This document shows, piece by piece, positions 9,492-19,014 of a stretch of DNA of 64,000 nucleotides. Within the stretch, counting starts at the first letter, position 1. Each line of letters starts with the position of its first letter. Position numbers and translations under genes: made by a program. The notes below the pieces were generated by a model that worked only from the letters and a program-made list of their open reading frames with translations, was not told the origin of the DNA and made no database searches. The stretch lies in the NCBI GenBank assembly GCA_946404865.1, contig CAMJFC010000004.1:1-64000 (forward strand), read 5' to 3'. Origin of the DNA: an uncultured Prevotellaceae bacterium. GTDB taxonomy: Bacteria > Bacteroidota > Bacteroidia > Bacteroidales > Bacteroidaceae.

Positions 9492-10868
9492 GTGGAAGAA
9501 TTAAAGAAAGAAGAACTTGCAGAAGGACAGCAACTGCAAGAGAGACAAAAGATAGAAGACCCCGCGAAATTGCTGCAAGACAGCTTAGGCGGACTCAATA
9601 AGTACGGTGGGTTCCAACTCGTGAAAGGACTCATCAAAGGAGTGGAGAACATGGATCCGCGTCGTAAGGCAGTGAAGAACATCTTCCTTACTGACTCTGC
9701 TTACACCGAAGCGCGCAAAAAACTGAAAAAAGAACTGGAGCAGTGGGTGGCATTGCTTGAGGGCGACGGAAAAGACCCCATGCAAATCATCGAGGACTGC
9801 ACGGCAAAACGCGATAAGGCTGAGGAGAACTTGAAGAACAACCTCTTCAATATCCATGAGGAAGTGAAAAAACTCGAGGTGACCTACCGCTCACTCGACT
9901 CGTTCTTCGCCAACGCCGGACAAGGCAAAATCGATTGCATCACGCTGATGAATGTCAACAAGGAAGAACTTACGGAGCATGACTCTGAGGACACCGTGGC
10001 TATTCGCGAGGAACTGGAGAGATACTATGACCGGCTCAACCTGAAGAACAACTACAGTCTGTTGGTCGTTCCCGGCTATCTCGGCGACGCCGTAACCATC
10101 CGTATGTGGTCCGATACCGCCTATCGCAACAAGGTGCTCATGGTCACTGACTTCAAAGACAGCCTGAATTTCAGCATGCTCAAAGATGAACTCGACGATG
10201 CTGAACTGCAAGGGCAAGACGCTCATTTGGCCAACGTGGTGATGACTTGTAACTATCTGCTCGGACGTAAGAAATCGGAGATGGCCGACGAGGACGACGA
10301 CCTCTACATCCCCGGTTCCGCAGCACTTGCAGGACGCATGACCAACACCGATGAGATCGTTATCGCACAGGGCGCAGCTGGCAAGAAATACGGCACGCTG
10401 AGCAATGTGAAAGGCGCACGTCTCGACCTGCGTAAGTCGGAGATTGCTGCCCTCATCGACCAGGGTGTCATCCCCATGGTGGAAGAGGACGGACGCACCA
10501 TGGCCTTCTCCAACCGCTCGCTTTACAATGGCGCTACCCTCGGACTCCAGGAGTATCCCATCGTGCGTGTGTTCGACTGGATAGGAAAGGTGTTCCAAAA
10601 CTTCTTCAACGATGAAGCGTTCATCAACTGGAACTCGTCGGTGAAGGCGGAATTGCAACAGGCTGTTCATGACTTCCTCAGCGACTACAAGGGTCCTGGC
10701 AAACTCATCGAGAATTACAACCTCAAGGGCATCAATCAAGATCCCAAGACCAAGGACATCAATATTCAGGTGGAACTCAAGCCTTTCTTTGCCGCTAAGA
10801 ACTTCCTCATCGAACTGACCGGACATAACGGCAGCGCAGGTGTGGATTGGGATCAGAACGTGAAGTAA
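9492..10868 (+). CDS. tssC: T6SS contractile sheath large subunit TssC (GTG start)
   Basis: 458 aa Bacteroidetes-type TssC-like protein; RKAVKNIFLTDSAYTEARKKLKKEL, SLFYNGATLGLQEYPIVRVFDWIGKVFQNFFN-like C-terminal half. Confidence 0.85.
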   Translation: MEELKKEELAEGQQLQERQKIEDPAKLLQDSLGGLNKYGGFQLVKGLIKGVENMDPRRKAVKNIFLTDSAYTEARKKLKKELEQWVALLEGDGKDPMQIIEDCTAKRDKAEENLKNNLFNIHEEVKKLEVTYRSLDSFFANAGQGKIDCITLMNVNKEELTEHDSEDTVAIREELERYYDRLNLKNNYSLLVVPGYLGDAVTIRMWSDTAYRNKVLMVTDFKDSLNFSMLKDELDDAELQGQDAHLANVVMTCNYLLGRKKSEMADEDDDLYIPGSAALAGRMTNTDEIVIAQGAAGKKYGTLSNVKGARLDLRKSEIAALIDQGVIPMVEEDGRTMAFSNRSLYNGATLGLQEYPIVRVFDWIGKVFQNFFNDEAFINWNSSVKAELQQAVHDFLSDYKGPGKLIENYNLKGINQDPKTKDINIQVELKPFFAAKNFLIELTGHNGSAGVDWDQNVK

Positions 10869-11009
10869 CATTTCTGTATTTTTATGTCCTTCGTGGATAT
10901 GTAGCACACAACGTTTATCGTTTCTATCAAGTCCGTCATGGACAGTTAACAATCAAACAATTTACCAGTCTTTTGTGGACGTTTAACCCTTTTAATAAAA
11001 AAACTAATT

Positions 11010-11414
11010 ATGGCAACAAGAACAGCAACCATCAATGCCGACGGCATTGCAGAGCGTGAGGTATTGTATGTACGTTATGAACTCAACCAGCAGACCGACG
11101 TGGAGGGACAGCCCACAGGTACCACTCGCGGTGGAAAAATCACAGTCAAAGTGAAATCCAACGACGACGGCAACACTGACATCCTCGAATGGATGTGCGA
11201 CACCTACATGAGCAAGAGTGGCACCATTTCGTTCCCCAACCGTCAAGGTGGCGAGATGAAGAACCTCCAATTCAAAGAGGGATATGTCGTGGAATACGCT
11301 GAAACCTATGATTCCACCAACGCACTGCTCCAGTTTGAGGAGTTCACCATCTCTGCAAAAGAAATCCAGGTGGGTAATGCACGGCACAACAACCGTTGGA
11401 CCATCGACAACTAA
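11010..11414 (+). CDS. hcp: Hcp/TssD tube protein 1
   Basis: 134 aa, VLYVRYELNQQTDVEGQPTGTTRGGKITVKVKSNDDGNTDILEWM; paralogous to the next ORF. Confidence 0.85.
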   Translation: MATRTATINADGIAEREVLYVRYELNQQTDVEGQPTGTTRGGKITVKVKSNDDGNTDILEWMCDTYMSKSGTISFPNRQGGEMKNLQFKEGYVVEYAETYDSTNALLQFEEFTISAKEIQVGNARHNNRWTIDN

Positions 11415-11429
11415 TCACATCCTCACCAT

Positions 11430-11458
11430 GTGGGTTGTGTGTTCTGCACACAACCCAC
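11430..11458 (+). promoter_or_regulatory. Strong intercistronic hairpin between hcp genes
   Basis: GTGGGTTGTGTG-ttctg-CACACAACCCAC, 12-bp perfect stem, no U-tract. Confidence 0.8.
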
Positions 11459-11490
11459 ACTTTACACTTCACATCTTTAACCGTATCAAT

Positions 11491-11913
11491 ATGGCAATTC
11501 AAGGCAAATTAGAAATCGGAGGGCGCACATATAGCGTCGTTGAATGTTCATACGAATTTAGCCAGGCGACCGATGACACGGGAAAACCCACATCCAGACC
11601 CAAGGGAGGTTCCATCACGTTCACCATGCCCTCAACAAGCGACGATGATGTGTTCTTCTATCAGTGGATGTTCAATAAAACAGAGATTAAGTCGGGTCGA
11701 TTCACCTTCGTCGTGTTCTCAAATGAAAACAAACGCAGTTACAAAACGGTTGATTTTGTTAATGCTTTCTGCGTGGGGCTGCGTGATTATTTCAACGACA
11801 ACGACAGCCGGCTGATGTACACCACCGTCACCATTAGCGCAGGAGTCATCAAGGTCGGGTCCATCACAAGTGCCATCTTCACCAACGATTGGTCGGATGA
11901 TAGCGGAGCCTGA
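11491..11913 (+). CDS. Hcp/TssD tube protein 2
   Basis: 140 aa, MAIQGKLEIGGRTYSVVECSYEFSQATDDTGKPTSRPKGGSITFTMPSTSDDDVFFYQWMF; same fold pattern as Hcp1. Confidence 0.85.
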   Translation: MAIQGKLEIGGRTYSVVECSYEFSQATDDTGKPTSRPKGGSITFTMPSTSDDDVFFYQWMFNKTEIKSGRFTFVVFSNENKRSYKTVDFVNAFCVGLRDYFNDNDSRLMYTTVTISAGVIKVGSITSAIFTNDWSDDSGA

Positions 11914-11999
11914 TGCTCTCATGAACTACTGACCGTTCACATTTCGTGATTCCAGATTGAACCAGTTTTTTCACTTTTCACGATTCACTTTTCCTTAAT

Positions 12000-14066
12000 A
12001 TGTCTATCTCCATTCGCGACATCTCCATTTCTATCGGAGGCAACGTATCAACAAAATTCGATATCGAAATCGAAGGCATCAAGTACAAACTCGACAACTT
12101 CTCGTTGAGGCAGCAACTCATGGCTCCTAACACGCTTTCCTTCTCCGTCAGGAAAGCTGATCCCGACGAGGACATTAGCGAGGCTGAGTTTGCCCTGTGC
12201 GGACAATTGATAGGAAAGGACATCAGTCTCTCAATCATGACCGACAATGTGGAAAACGTCTCACTCAATGGTGATTCGGGCAAGACGGGCGACATCGAGT
12301 TCCAGGGTGTCATCGTTTCTGCGTCGGGCAGTAGAAGCGGTAGCGAGTACGATGTAAATGTTGAGGCCTGCAGCTGGGATGCGCTGATTAACGACCATCC
12401 TAACTGTAAGTCGTTCGAAAAGAAAACACTCAATGACATCGTCAATGATGTGCTCGACGACTACTCCGACCACATCACCGCTGAAGTCAACGCGCGATTC
12501 ACCGACCCCATACCTTACTGCGTGCAGTATAATGAGACCAACGCACAATTCCTGCGGAGGTTGGCCATACGCTATGGTGAATGGTTCTACAACGACGGAA
12601 CAAAACTGGTGTTCGGACAACTCGTAGAGGATGAGACCGTACGACTCGCATATCCCAGTAAGGATGTGCCTTCGTATGGTGTGGACTTAAAAATGGAACA
12701 TTTGGCGTTCAATCATTTGGCTTCATCGTACAACGCCTACGATGCCAACCAGAAAGACGCCCTCAGTGAGATGCAACGCTCGCTCAACAAACTCAGCGAC
12801 CAGGCGTTTACGGCCTCACAAAACCTGTTCACCAAACAGACCTTGCAAAACCTGCATTCCGGTGGCTTCGCTGATGAGGACGGGAGAGAGACGGTGCTTA
12901 ATGTTTCAACCAAAACGCAGGGTAGGGGATTGAAGGCCGGGATGCTCACTTATTCGGGTACGACCTATTGCTCGAAGTTGAATATTGGAGGAAAACTGGT
13001 CATTGAAGACAATTTTATCACCAATACCTCCTCAAATACCAAAAGTCCCGTCGATCAGGACGAAATACTCATCATCGGACTGACCCATCATTTCACGGCC
13101 GATGAAACTTATAGTAATTTCTTCTCGGGCATACCGTCGGCATGCGACTATCCCCCATACACCGACAGCGATGTCTATCCCTTCGCATCTTCATGCCGTG
13201 CCAAGGTGAAGGACAACGAAGACCCGAGCAATCTGGGCCGCGTGCGCGTACAGTTCGACTGGCAAGCCCAACAAGACGATAGCATGATGACACCTTGGCT
13301 CCGTTTGTCACAGCCTTATGCCGGAGGAGGAAAAGGATTCTCTTTCATCCCTGAGATTGACGAGGAGGTGATGGTTGATTTCGAGGGAGGCAACGCTGAG
13401 CGGCCTTATGTCAAAGGAACTCTCTACAATGGGGTGGCCGACCCCGACACGGCATGGCTGCCAGGAAAAAACGAAGTGAAGGCCATTCGCACGCGCAACG
13501 GACATACCATCGAGATATGGGACAAGGCTGAGGGCGGTTATATCCGCATCTACGACAACGAGAAAGAGAACTATATCCTCACGTTCTCGACCGACGAACA
13601 GCTCATCAAACTTGAGTCGAAAGGCAACATCGAACTCCATGCTGCCAATGACATCATTATCGAAGCGGGACACAACATCCAAACGAAGGCGGGCAACGAC
13701 AGCATCCATCACGCCGATAATGACATGAAAGCTGATGCTGGCAACGACATGCAGCTAACTGCCGCACACGACCAAACTCGTTCTGCCGACAATGACATCC
13801 GCGAGCATGCCGGCAACGACCGCTCGACCAATATCGACCGCAACGACTCGCTCAACGTCAGCGAGAACCAACATACTGAGGTGGGCGACAGCCAAAATGT
13901 CAAAGTGCAAAACAAACTGCAAATACAAGCCACCGACATTCGTGTTGAAGCGCAAAACAAAATTGAGGCACAGGCTGCCCAAATCAACCAGAAGGCTTCC
14001 ACTTCCATCGGCATCAACGCCAATGCCTCCATCGACATCAAGGGCGGCATGGTGAAAGTCAATTAA
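12000..14066 (+). CDS. vgrG: VgrG/TssI spike
   Basis: 688 aa; gp27-like N-half, gp5 OB domain (CRAKVKDNEDPSNLGRVRVQFDWQ...GGGKGFSFIPEIDEEVMVDFEGGNAERPYVKGTLYNG), long repetitive beta-prism C-terminus. Confidence 0.95.
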   Translation: MSISIRDISISIGGNVSTKFDIEIEGIKYKLDNFSLRQQLMAPNTLSFSVRKADPDEDISEAEFALCGQLIGKDISLSIMTDNVENVSLNGDSGKTGDIEFQGVIVSASGSRSGSEYDVNVEACSWDALINDHPNCKSFEKKTLNDIVNDVLDDYSDHITAEVNARFTDPIPYCVQYNETNAQFLRRLAIRYGEWFYNDGTKLVFGQLVEDETVRLAYPSKDVPSYGVDLKMEHLAFNHLASSYNAYDANQKDALSEMQRSLNKLSDQAFTASQNLFTKQTLQNLHSGGFADEDGRETVLNVSTKTQGRGLKAGMLTYSGTTYCSKLNIGGKLVIEDNFITNTSSNTKSPVDQDEILIIGLTHHFTADETYSNFFSGIPSACDYPPYTDSDVYPFASSCRAKVKDNEDPSNLGRVRVQFDWQAQQDDSMMTPWLRLSQPYAGGGKGFSFIPEIDEEVMVDFEGGNAERPYVKGTLYNGVADPDTAWLPGKNEVKAIRTRNGHTIEIWDKAEGGYIRIYDNEKENYILTFSTDEQLIKLESKGNIELHAANDIIIEAGHNIQTKAGNDSIHHADNDMKADAGNDMQLTAAHDQTRSADNDIREHAGNDRSTNIDRNDSLNVSENQHTEVGDSQNVKVQNKLQIQATDIRVEAQNKIEAQAAQINQKASTSIGINANASIDIKGGMVKVN

Positions 14067-14117
14067 GGTTGAGGGCTTTCAGCATACTTTTTTCCAATTA
14101 TTTTCCAATAATCAGTT

Positions 14118-16220
14118 ATGGGTGACTTTTCTACACCGGTTACGCCTGTTGCAAGCACTGTTGAGGCGTCTGACGTATCCATTTCCAATGAGGCTGAGTC
14201 GCAGATGGAAAGAGGCGAAATCAATGTCGTCTTGTTGTTTTCCATCTTATCCACTCACGATTTGAAGAAGACGAAGAATTCGCTCATCGAAGACGGATTG
14301 ACAGAAAACCTCTCTATGGCCGTTAGCCTCGCATGGGAACATGGAAACCCCACTAACTATGTGGAAAAAAAGTTTATTGTGGTAGATTGCAGTCACCTCG
14401 CTTTCGACTCCGTCACAGGACAGACGATTACACTGTGCGATATGCAAGACTGTCTGGAGGATGGCATTAATCAAGTCAAATCATTCTTGGATGAGGAGAT
14501 TGTCAAGTACGACGGGGGGAAAATACATTTCACTTTAGGAGGGTTTATGCCCATTGACGCACTGCCTTTTGCTTTTGCGGCGGTATTGAAACGGAGCCTT
14601 CCCAACGAGTCTGTCTATGATGTGTTCGTGAATTCCGCAAAAGAAAATTTTTCTTTTGCGGAGTATGAAGAAAAGAAATGGAAACTCGTCGTTGATTATG
14701 CCTGCCTCTATGAGGTGTTCAGCCTGTATTTCGAGCGCAAACTTTATGCGAACGAGATTAAACAGATGATGCGGGCCATAGAGAATAAATTATATGATTT
14801 CGCAGAAACCGGGCAGTTGCCTGAAAAAGACTTAGAGAATGGTGTCGCACCCACCGAGATATTATACGGACAATGGATTTATTCGTATGAGTGGCTAAAA
14901 GAGTATTACCCCGTCAGAAAAGAAGAGGAACAACTGTGGATAGAATACCAAAAGGCTATCGCTCACGCCGCAAAGGTCGAACGGGGTGAGGTGAAACCTT
15001 GGTTCCCCATCACTGGCATGGAGGCCGTTCATAAGTTTTTAGGTATCACCTCGATAGCCTTTTCTCCCATTTCCCTGGTTGACGCTGCAATTCATGCGGC
15101 TGAGTGGGTCGTGGAAGGCGATGAGAATAATGCGCATAAGATATCTATTGGCATTGACCTTGTCTGTTGTATCCCCTTTGTTAGGGCAGGCAGAGTCATT
15201 GCTACAGGAGGTAAAATGACTGCTTTAGGCGTAGCAAGAGGCTGCAAACTGCTTATGTATAGAGGACAGAGGCTCATCGTCAGAATGGACAAAGGAATTA
15301 CACAGGCAGGGAGGAGGAGGCTTGCAAAAAATGCCGTGAAGGCTAAGAAAAAACAGCAACAGGCTGTCAAGACCGCCGAAAAAGCCTCAGATAAACTCGA
15401 ACAGACCAATGAGCAATTGCAAAAACTGCAGCCCTTTATCAAGCATGCTGAGACGGGTGAACTTGCCTCATCAAGGATTATCAACGAAATGAAACAAAAT
15501 CTTTTCCATTCAGGAACTATTTTTGTTGACAACTTCAAAAAGTATATGAATACTTTGAAGGCCGCACAATCTTATTTCAAACGCAATTCAGCAAAACTTG
15601 AACAGTTGAGAGCAAGGCAAAAGGAATTGGAAAAATTGGCTGAAAACCAGCAGGCTGCGTCAAGATATGCCAATCAGCAGGCCATCCAGACCACAATCAG
15701 TACTCAAAGTTATATCAACCATGCTACATTCACGATGCACCAGGCTACTGCTAAATACAGGGCATTGGCCAAAGAGGAATTTAAAATCACCAAAGAAATA
15801 AAAAAACTCGAAAAAGCCAACAGTGACATGTGGGCTGAGGCGATCAAGCCTTGGACTCAAGGGCAAGTCTTGGCTGATGCCAAGCAAATATTTAAGGAAT
15901 GGTTCAAACCCTTGTCGTTGAAAAAGACATTCAATGATATTAAAGGTGGGGGGTTAGATGCCGCCATTGCCACTGAGGGGGCATTACAAACTGTTCTCGG
16001 CGGAGTGGAAACTTTTACCGGGATTCCGTCTGACATGGTGAAATTGTTTCTTGACGATGGCACCGTGACGTGGACATCTGAAACGGCTATCGAGTTAGGC
16101 GTTAGCATAGAAACCATCAGGGCAAAGTATGGCTATGAAAAAGGTGAGAACACATACAACCCTTATGCTAATGGCTCATTGAGACCAAAAGTGAACAATC
16201 CTTCCGATTTATATAATTGA
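14118..16220 (+). CDS. Candidate T6SS effector/toxin, 700 aa, unknown activity
   Basis: Directly follows vgrG and precedes DUF2931-like and PAAR-like genes; central hydrophobic pretoxin-like segment FLGITSIAFSPISLVDAAIHAAEWVV...ISIGIDLVCCIPFVRAGRV; long coiled-coil. Confidence 0.6.
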   Translation: MGDFSTPVTPVASTVEASDVSISNEAESQMERGEINVVLLFSILSTHDLKKTKNSLIEDGLTENLSMAVSLAWEHGNPTNYVEKKFIVVDCSHLAFDSVTGQTITLCDMQDCLEDGINQVKSFLDEEIVKYDGGKIHFTLGGFMPIDALPFAFAAVLKRSLPNESVYDVFVNSAKENFSFAEYEEKKWKLVVDYACLYEVFSLYFERKLYANEIKQMMRAIENKLYDFAETGQLPEKDLENGVAPTEILYGQWIYSYEWLKEYYPVRKEEEQLWIEYQKAIAHAAKVERGEVKPWFPITGMEAVHKFLGITSIAFSPISLVDAAIHAAEWVVEGDENNAHKISIGIDLVCCIPFVRAGRVIATGGKMTALGVARGCKLLMYRGQRLIVRMDKGITQAGRRRLAKNAVKAKKKQQQAVKTAEKASDKLEQTNEQLQKLQPFIKHAETGELASSRIINEMKQNLFHSGTIFVDNFKKYMNTLKAAQSYFKRNSAKLEQLRARQKELEKLAENQQAASRYANQQAIQTTISTQSYINHATFTMHQATAKYRALAKEEFKITKEIKKLEKANSDMWAEAIKPWTQGQVLADAKQIFKEWFKPLSLKKTFNDIKGGGLDAAIATEGALQTVLGGVETFTGIPSDMVKLFLDDGTVTWTSETAIELGVSIETIRAKYGYEKGENTYNPYANGSLRPKVNNPSDLYN

Positions 16221-16228
16221 GATATAAT

Positions 16229-17278
16229 ATGATGTACCATTACTCCACTTCTGAATCCTGCCCGCCTCTTTACCCCGCCAAAATCATTGACAGCATGCTG
16301 ACCTATGGTGATGAAGAGGATGACTGGATTGATGTCGGTCAGAATATATGCTTGCATCCCGAGTGGGGGGCGGCTACTGCTGCCGATGAGTGGTGCAGGG
16401 ATGGCAGATTGCTTCCCTATCATATAGAAATCAAGTGGATTTCCGTTATTGAGCATGCGTGCTACCATCTGGATACTGATTTGGACAGTGACAGTATGGA
16501 AAAAGCATTTGGGGTGAAGGATAAAGAGGGAAAACCGATTTACAGGTTCATCGTCGTGGGGATGGCTCCATACGGAGGAGTGGCAGTATGGCTCAACGGC
16601 TATAAGAAGTCTTGTGTCTTGGATTGGCATAAAGCCCAGATGATGGATGCAACTGGTGTTGATGTTAATAAAATCATGGCCAATTCTACATTAGACGTTT
16701 TCTGTGAGGAGACGATAGCCGCCGATGAATTCGTAGCATCTAACCTCTCGCAGCACGGCCTTCCCGACCACCACCTCTTCGACCGCATGATGCAGCAATT
16801 TACTTACCGTTTCCTTCCTATCCTAAAAAAATGGGACAAGGACCAGGAAGAATGGATGGAATACGAAGAGGATGAGACAAAACCTTCCCTCGATTTTGTC
16901 GAGGTGAAATGCCACGACGGCACCTTCGACCGGTTGCGCGACGGCTCATTGCTCAACTATCACGAGGCAGGAAAACCCTCACGTGTTTGCGTGGGATGGC
17001 ATGTGGGCAAACGAGAATATTCTGCTTATTTCTTCTTCTCGCACGATGAAATGGTGCCCGTGTTCCGTGGGTGCTACGGCGCACACCCTGAGACCAAAAC
17101 AGATTTCCTCTTGCAAATAGACCCCAAAAGCAATAAATACGAACCCGCCCTCTTCCGCTACGGCATGAAGGAGCCGCTCGCTATTCCCGAAAATGCCTGC
17201 CAGGTGCTCGTATTCAGAAACAAATTCGAGTGCTTCCGCAGTCCCAACTACTCCCAGCCCAAAGGCGCATGGAGATAA
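16229..17278 (+). CDS. DUF2931-like protein, candidate effector-associated/immunity protein
   Basis: HIEIKWISVIEHACYHLDTDLDSDSMEKAFG...GMAPYGGVAVWLNGYKKSCVLDWHKAQ pattern; position between effector and PAAR-like gene. Confidence 0.5.
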   Translation: MMYHYSTSESCPPLYPAKIIDSMLTYGDEEDDWIDVGQNICLHPEWGAATAADEWCRDGRLLPYHIEIKWISVIEHACYHLDTDLDSDSMEKAFGVKDKEGKPIYRFIVVGMAPYGGVAVWLNGYKKSCVLDWHKAQMMDATGVDVNKIMANSTLDVFCEETIAADEFVASNLSQHGLPDHHLFDRMMQQFTYRFLPILKKWDKDQEEWMEYEEDETKPSLDFVEVKCHDGTFDRLRDGSLLNYHEAGKPSRVCVGWHVGKREYSAYFFFSHDEMVPVFRGCYGAHPETKTDFLLQIDPKSNKYEPALFRYGMKEPLAIPENACQVLVFRNKFECFRSPNYSQPKGAWR

Positions 17279-17314
17279 TGTCATTGTAGTTTCCTTCCAC
17301 CTCATATCTCATAT

Positions 17315-17695
17315 ATGGCTGATTCCTTCGTAACATCCACAGCTACCCTTCAGTGTAGTTTCGGCATGACACCTTGTAAACTCATCGTCACCCCGGAGAA
17401 ACGTGTCATGCTTGCCAATAAGCCCATGGCTAACATCATGGATTTCAAGCCTATGGCCAACATACCCTCATTCGGCATGTGCAGTTCCTTGTCAAATCCC
17501 ACCGTCGCCTCAGCCACCTCGGCTGCCATGGGAGTGCTCACGCCCATGCCTTGCATCCCTAATGTCGTGGCACCGTGGGCGCCCGGCAAACCCGATTACC
17601 TCATCGCCAACCAGCCAGCCCTCCTCAAGTCCTGCAAATGCAACTGTCTCTGGGGCGGCTCCATTTCCATTCTCACCGACGGACAACTTGTATGA
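17315..17695 (+). CDS. PAAR-like protein (DUF4280 family)
   Basis: MADSFVTSTATLQCSFGMTPCKLIV...VLTPMPCIPNVVAPWAPGKPDYLIANQPALLKSCKCNCLWGGSISI. Confidence 0.85.
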   Translation: MADSFVTSTATLQCSFGMTPCKLIVTPEKRVMLANKPMANIMDFKPMANIPSFGMCSSLSNPTVASATSAAMGVLTPMPCIPNVVAPWAPGKPDYLIANQPALLKSCKCNCLWGGSISILTDGQLV

Positions 17696-17847
17696 TTCTT
17701 TATGATCTTTTTTATGGGAGACAATATCTCTTCTACCTTTCCTGAGAGTTTTTCATCTAAAATGTTCTTTTGATGGCTCGGAACAATTACGTCTATTCTA
17801 TCTATATTTATATCCCTCTAAAAAAAACATTTAAAAACCTCAATACT

Positions 17848-18168
17848 ATGGACAATCAAGCTTATTTCGATGAAGAGTTCATCATCAACCTGACTATCGA
17901 CGGCACCTCTTATGAAGAGGTGGAAGTGAAAGTGTCAGATCCTAACAAAACCATACGTGACCAAATCAACAGCATCGTACAGGTGTTTGAACTGCCCAAG
18001 ATGGACGGAGGAGGTAACCCCGTGCAGTATGTCATGGGACAAGTCATCGACGATGAGGATGTCATCCTCGAGTTTGAAGATGATGAAGGGCGCGAGATGG
18101 CTCTCGTGGATTACAACATCCAACCCGGCGACCATCTGCATCTCATCTCCATCCCCATCGCAGGATAA
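17848..18168 (+). CDS. Ubiquitin-like protein (106 aa)
   Basis: beta-grasp-like; C-terminus LVDYNIQPGDHLHLISIPIAG aligns with ubiquitin [21 protein letters not shown]; ATG at 17848 preferred over the longer listed ORF. Confidence 0.82.
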   Translation: MDNQAYFDEEFIINLTIDGTSYEEVEVKVSDPNKTIRDQINSIVQVFELPKMDGGGNPVQYVMGQVIDDEDVILEFEDDEGREMALVDYNIQPGDHLHLISIPIAG

Positions 18169-18195
18169 TTCATCATTACAATCAAACATTCACTT

Positions 18196-18318
18196 TTTAT
18201 TTCTATAGCCCCTATAGTCCTTATAGCCCCTATTACACCCCTATAGCCCCTATCACACCCCTATAGCCCCTATTATCCCTATAGTCACTATTCTCACTAT
18301 AGCTCCTATATAAACCTC
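18196..18318 (+). repeat. Low-complexity CCCTATAG-type spacer repeat upstream of E2 gene
   Basis: tatagcccctatagtccttatagcccctattacacccctatagcccc... degenerate tandem 9-13-mers. Confidence 0.85.
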
Positions 18319-18324
18319 TAAATC

Positions 18325-19014
18325 ATGAACGAATCTATCAGCAATTTCAGCCGCAAAGACCTCAAAGGTCGTGATGCGCGGTTATGGCAGGAGTGGAAAG
18401 AGATTGACAACCTCTGCAACAAACGCAGAGAGACGGCAGCTAATCCACACCAGCCCTCAATCTCCTATATTATCCGACGGAAAAATGTGATGGGACTGCC
18501 CACTGAATATGAAATATGGTATAGGGTCAAGTCGATCATCGGAGTGGAAGACACACCACCCCCCAGAAAACCCATCTTCGGCTTTCTGCACAAGATGAGC
18601 ATCGTGCTGCCCAACAACTATCCCTCGGCCGACGGTAACCCCATCTTCACGTTCCGTTCCGACATCTGGCATCCTAACATCCGTTTTTCGGGCAGTTTCA
18701 AAGGCCATGTCTGTCTTACCATCAAAGAGATGGGGGTCCTCGCATCACTCAAAGACCTTATCCTCCGGGTGGAGCGCTATCTGAAATACCAACTCTACCA
18801 CGCACAAAACACCTACCCTTATCCTGAAGACCAAACCGTGGCCGAATGGGTGAGAGAAGAGGGTGAACCCAATGGATGGACCAAATTCACACAAGCGGCG
18901 ACAGAACCTGTGCCGCCTAAGGCTGAACAACCTCCTACGATGCCACCGGCACCCCCGACACCGCCTCAAAAACCTCAACAACCACCAAAACCTAAAAAGA
19001 AACTTAGAATATGA
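18325..19014 (+). CDS. E2 ubiquitin-conjugating-enzyme-like protein with Pro-rich tail
   Basis: MSIVLPNNYPSADGNPIFTFRSDIWHPNIRFSGSFKGHVCLTIKEMGVLASLKDLILRV: UBC signature FP..YP..P...F....HPN...G.VCL; predicted catalytic Cys130 (codon 18712-18714); C-terminal PPKAEQPPTMPPAPPTPPQKPQQPPKPKKK. Confidence 0.88.
   Translation: MNESISNFSRKDLKGRDARLWQEWKEIDNLCNKRRETAANPHQPSISYIIRRKNVMGLPTEYEIWYRVKSIIGVEDTPPPRKPIFGFLHKMSIVLPNNYPSADGNPIFTFRSDIWHPNIRFSGSFKGHVCLTIKEMGVLASLKDLILRVERYLKYQLYHAQNTYPYPEDQTVAEWVREEGEPNGWTKFTQAATEPVPPKAEQPPTMPPAPPTPPQKPQQPPKPKKKLRI

Noticed and set aside
17848-18168. YukD/EsaB-type Ubl of a type VII secretion system
   Set aside because: No EssC/EccC FtsK-like ATPase or WXG100 proteins were seen; the context is a contractile T6SS.
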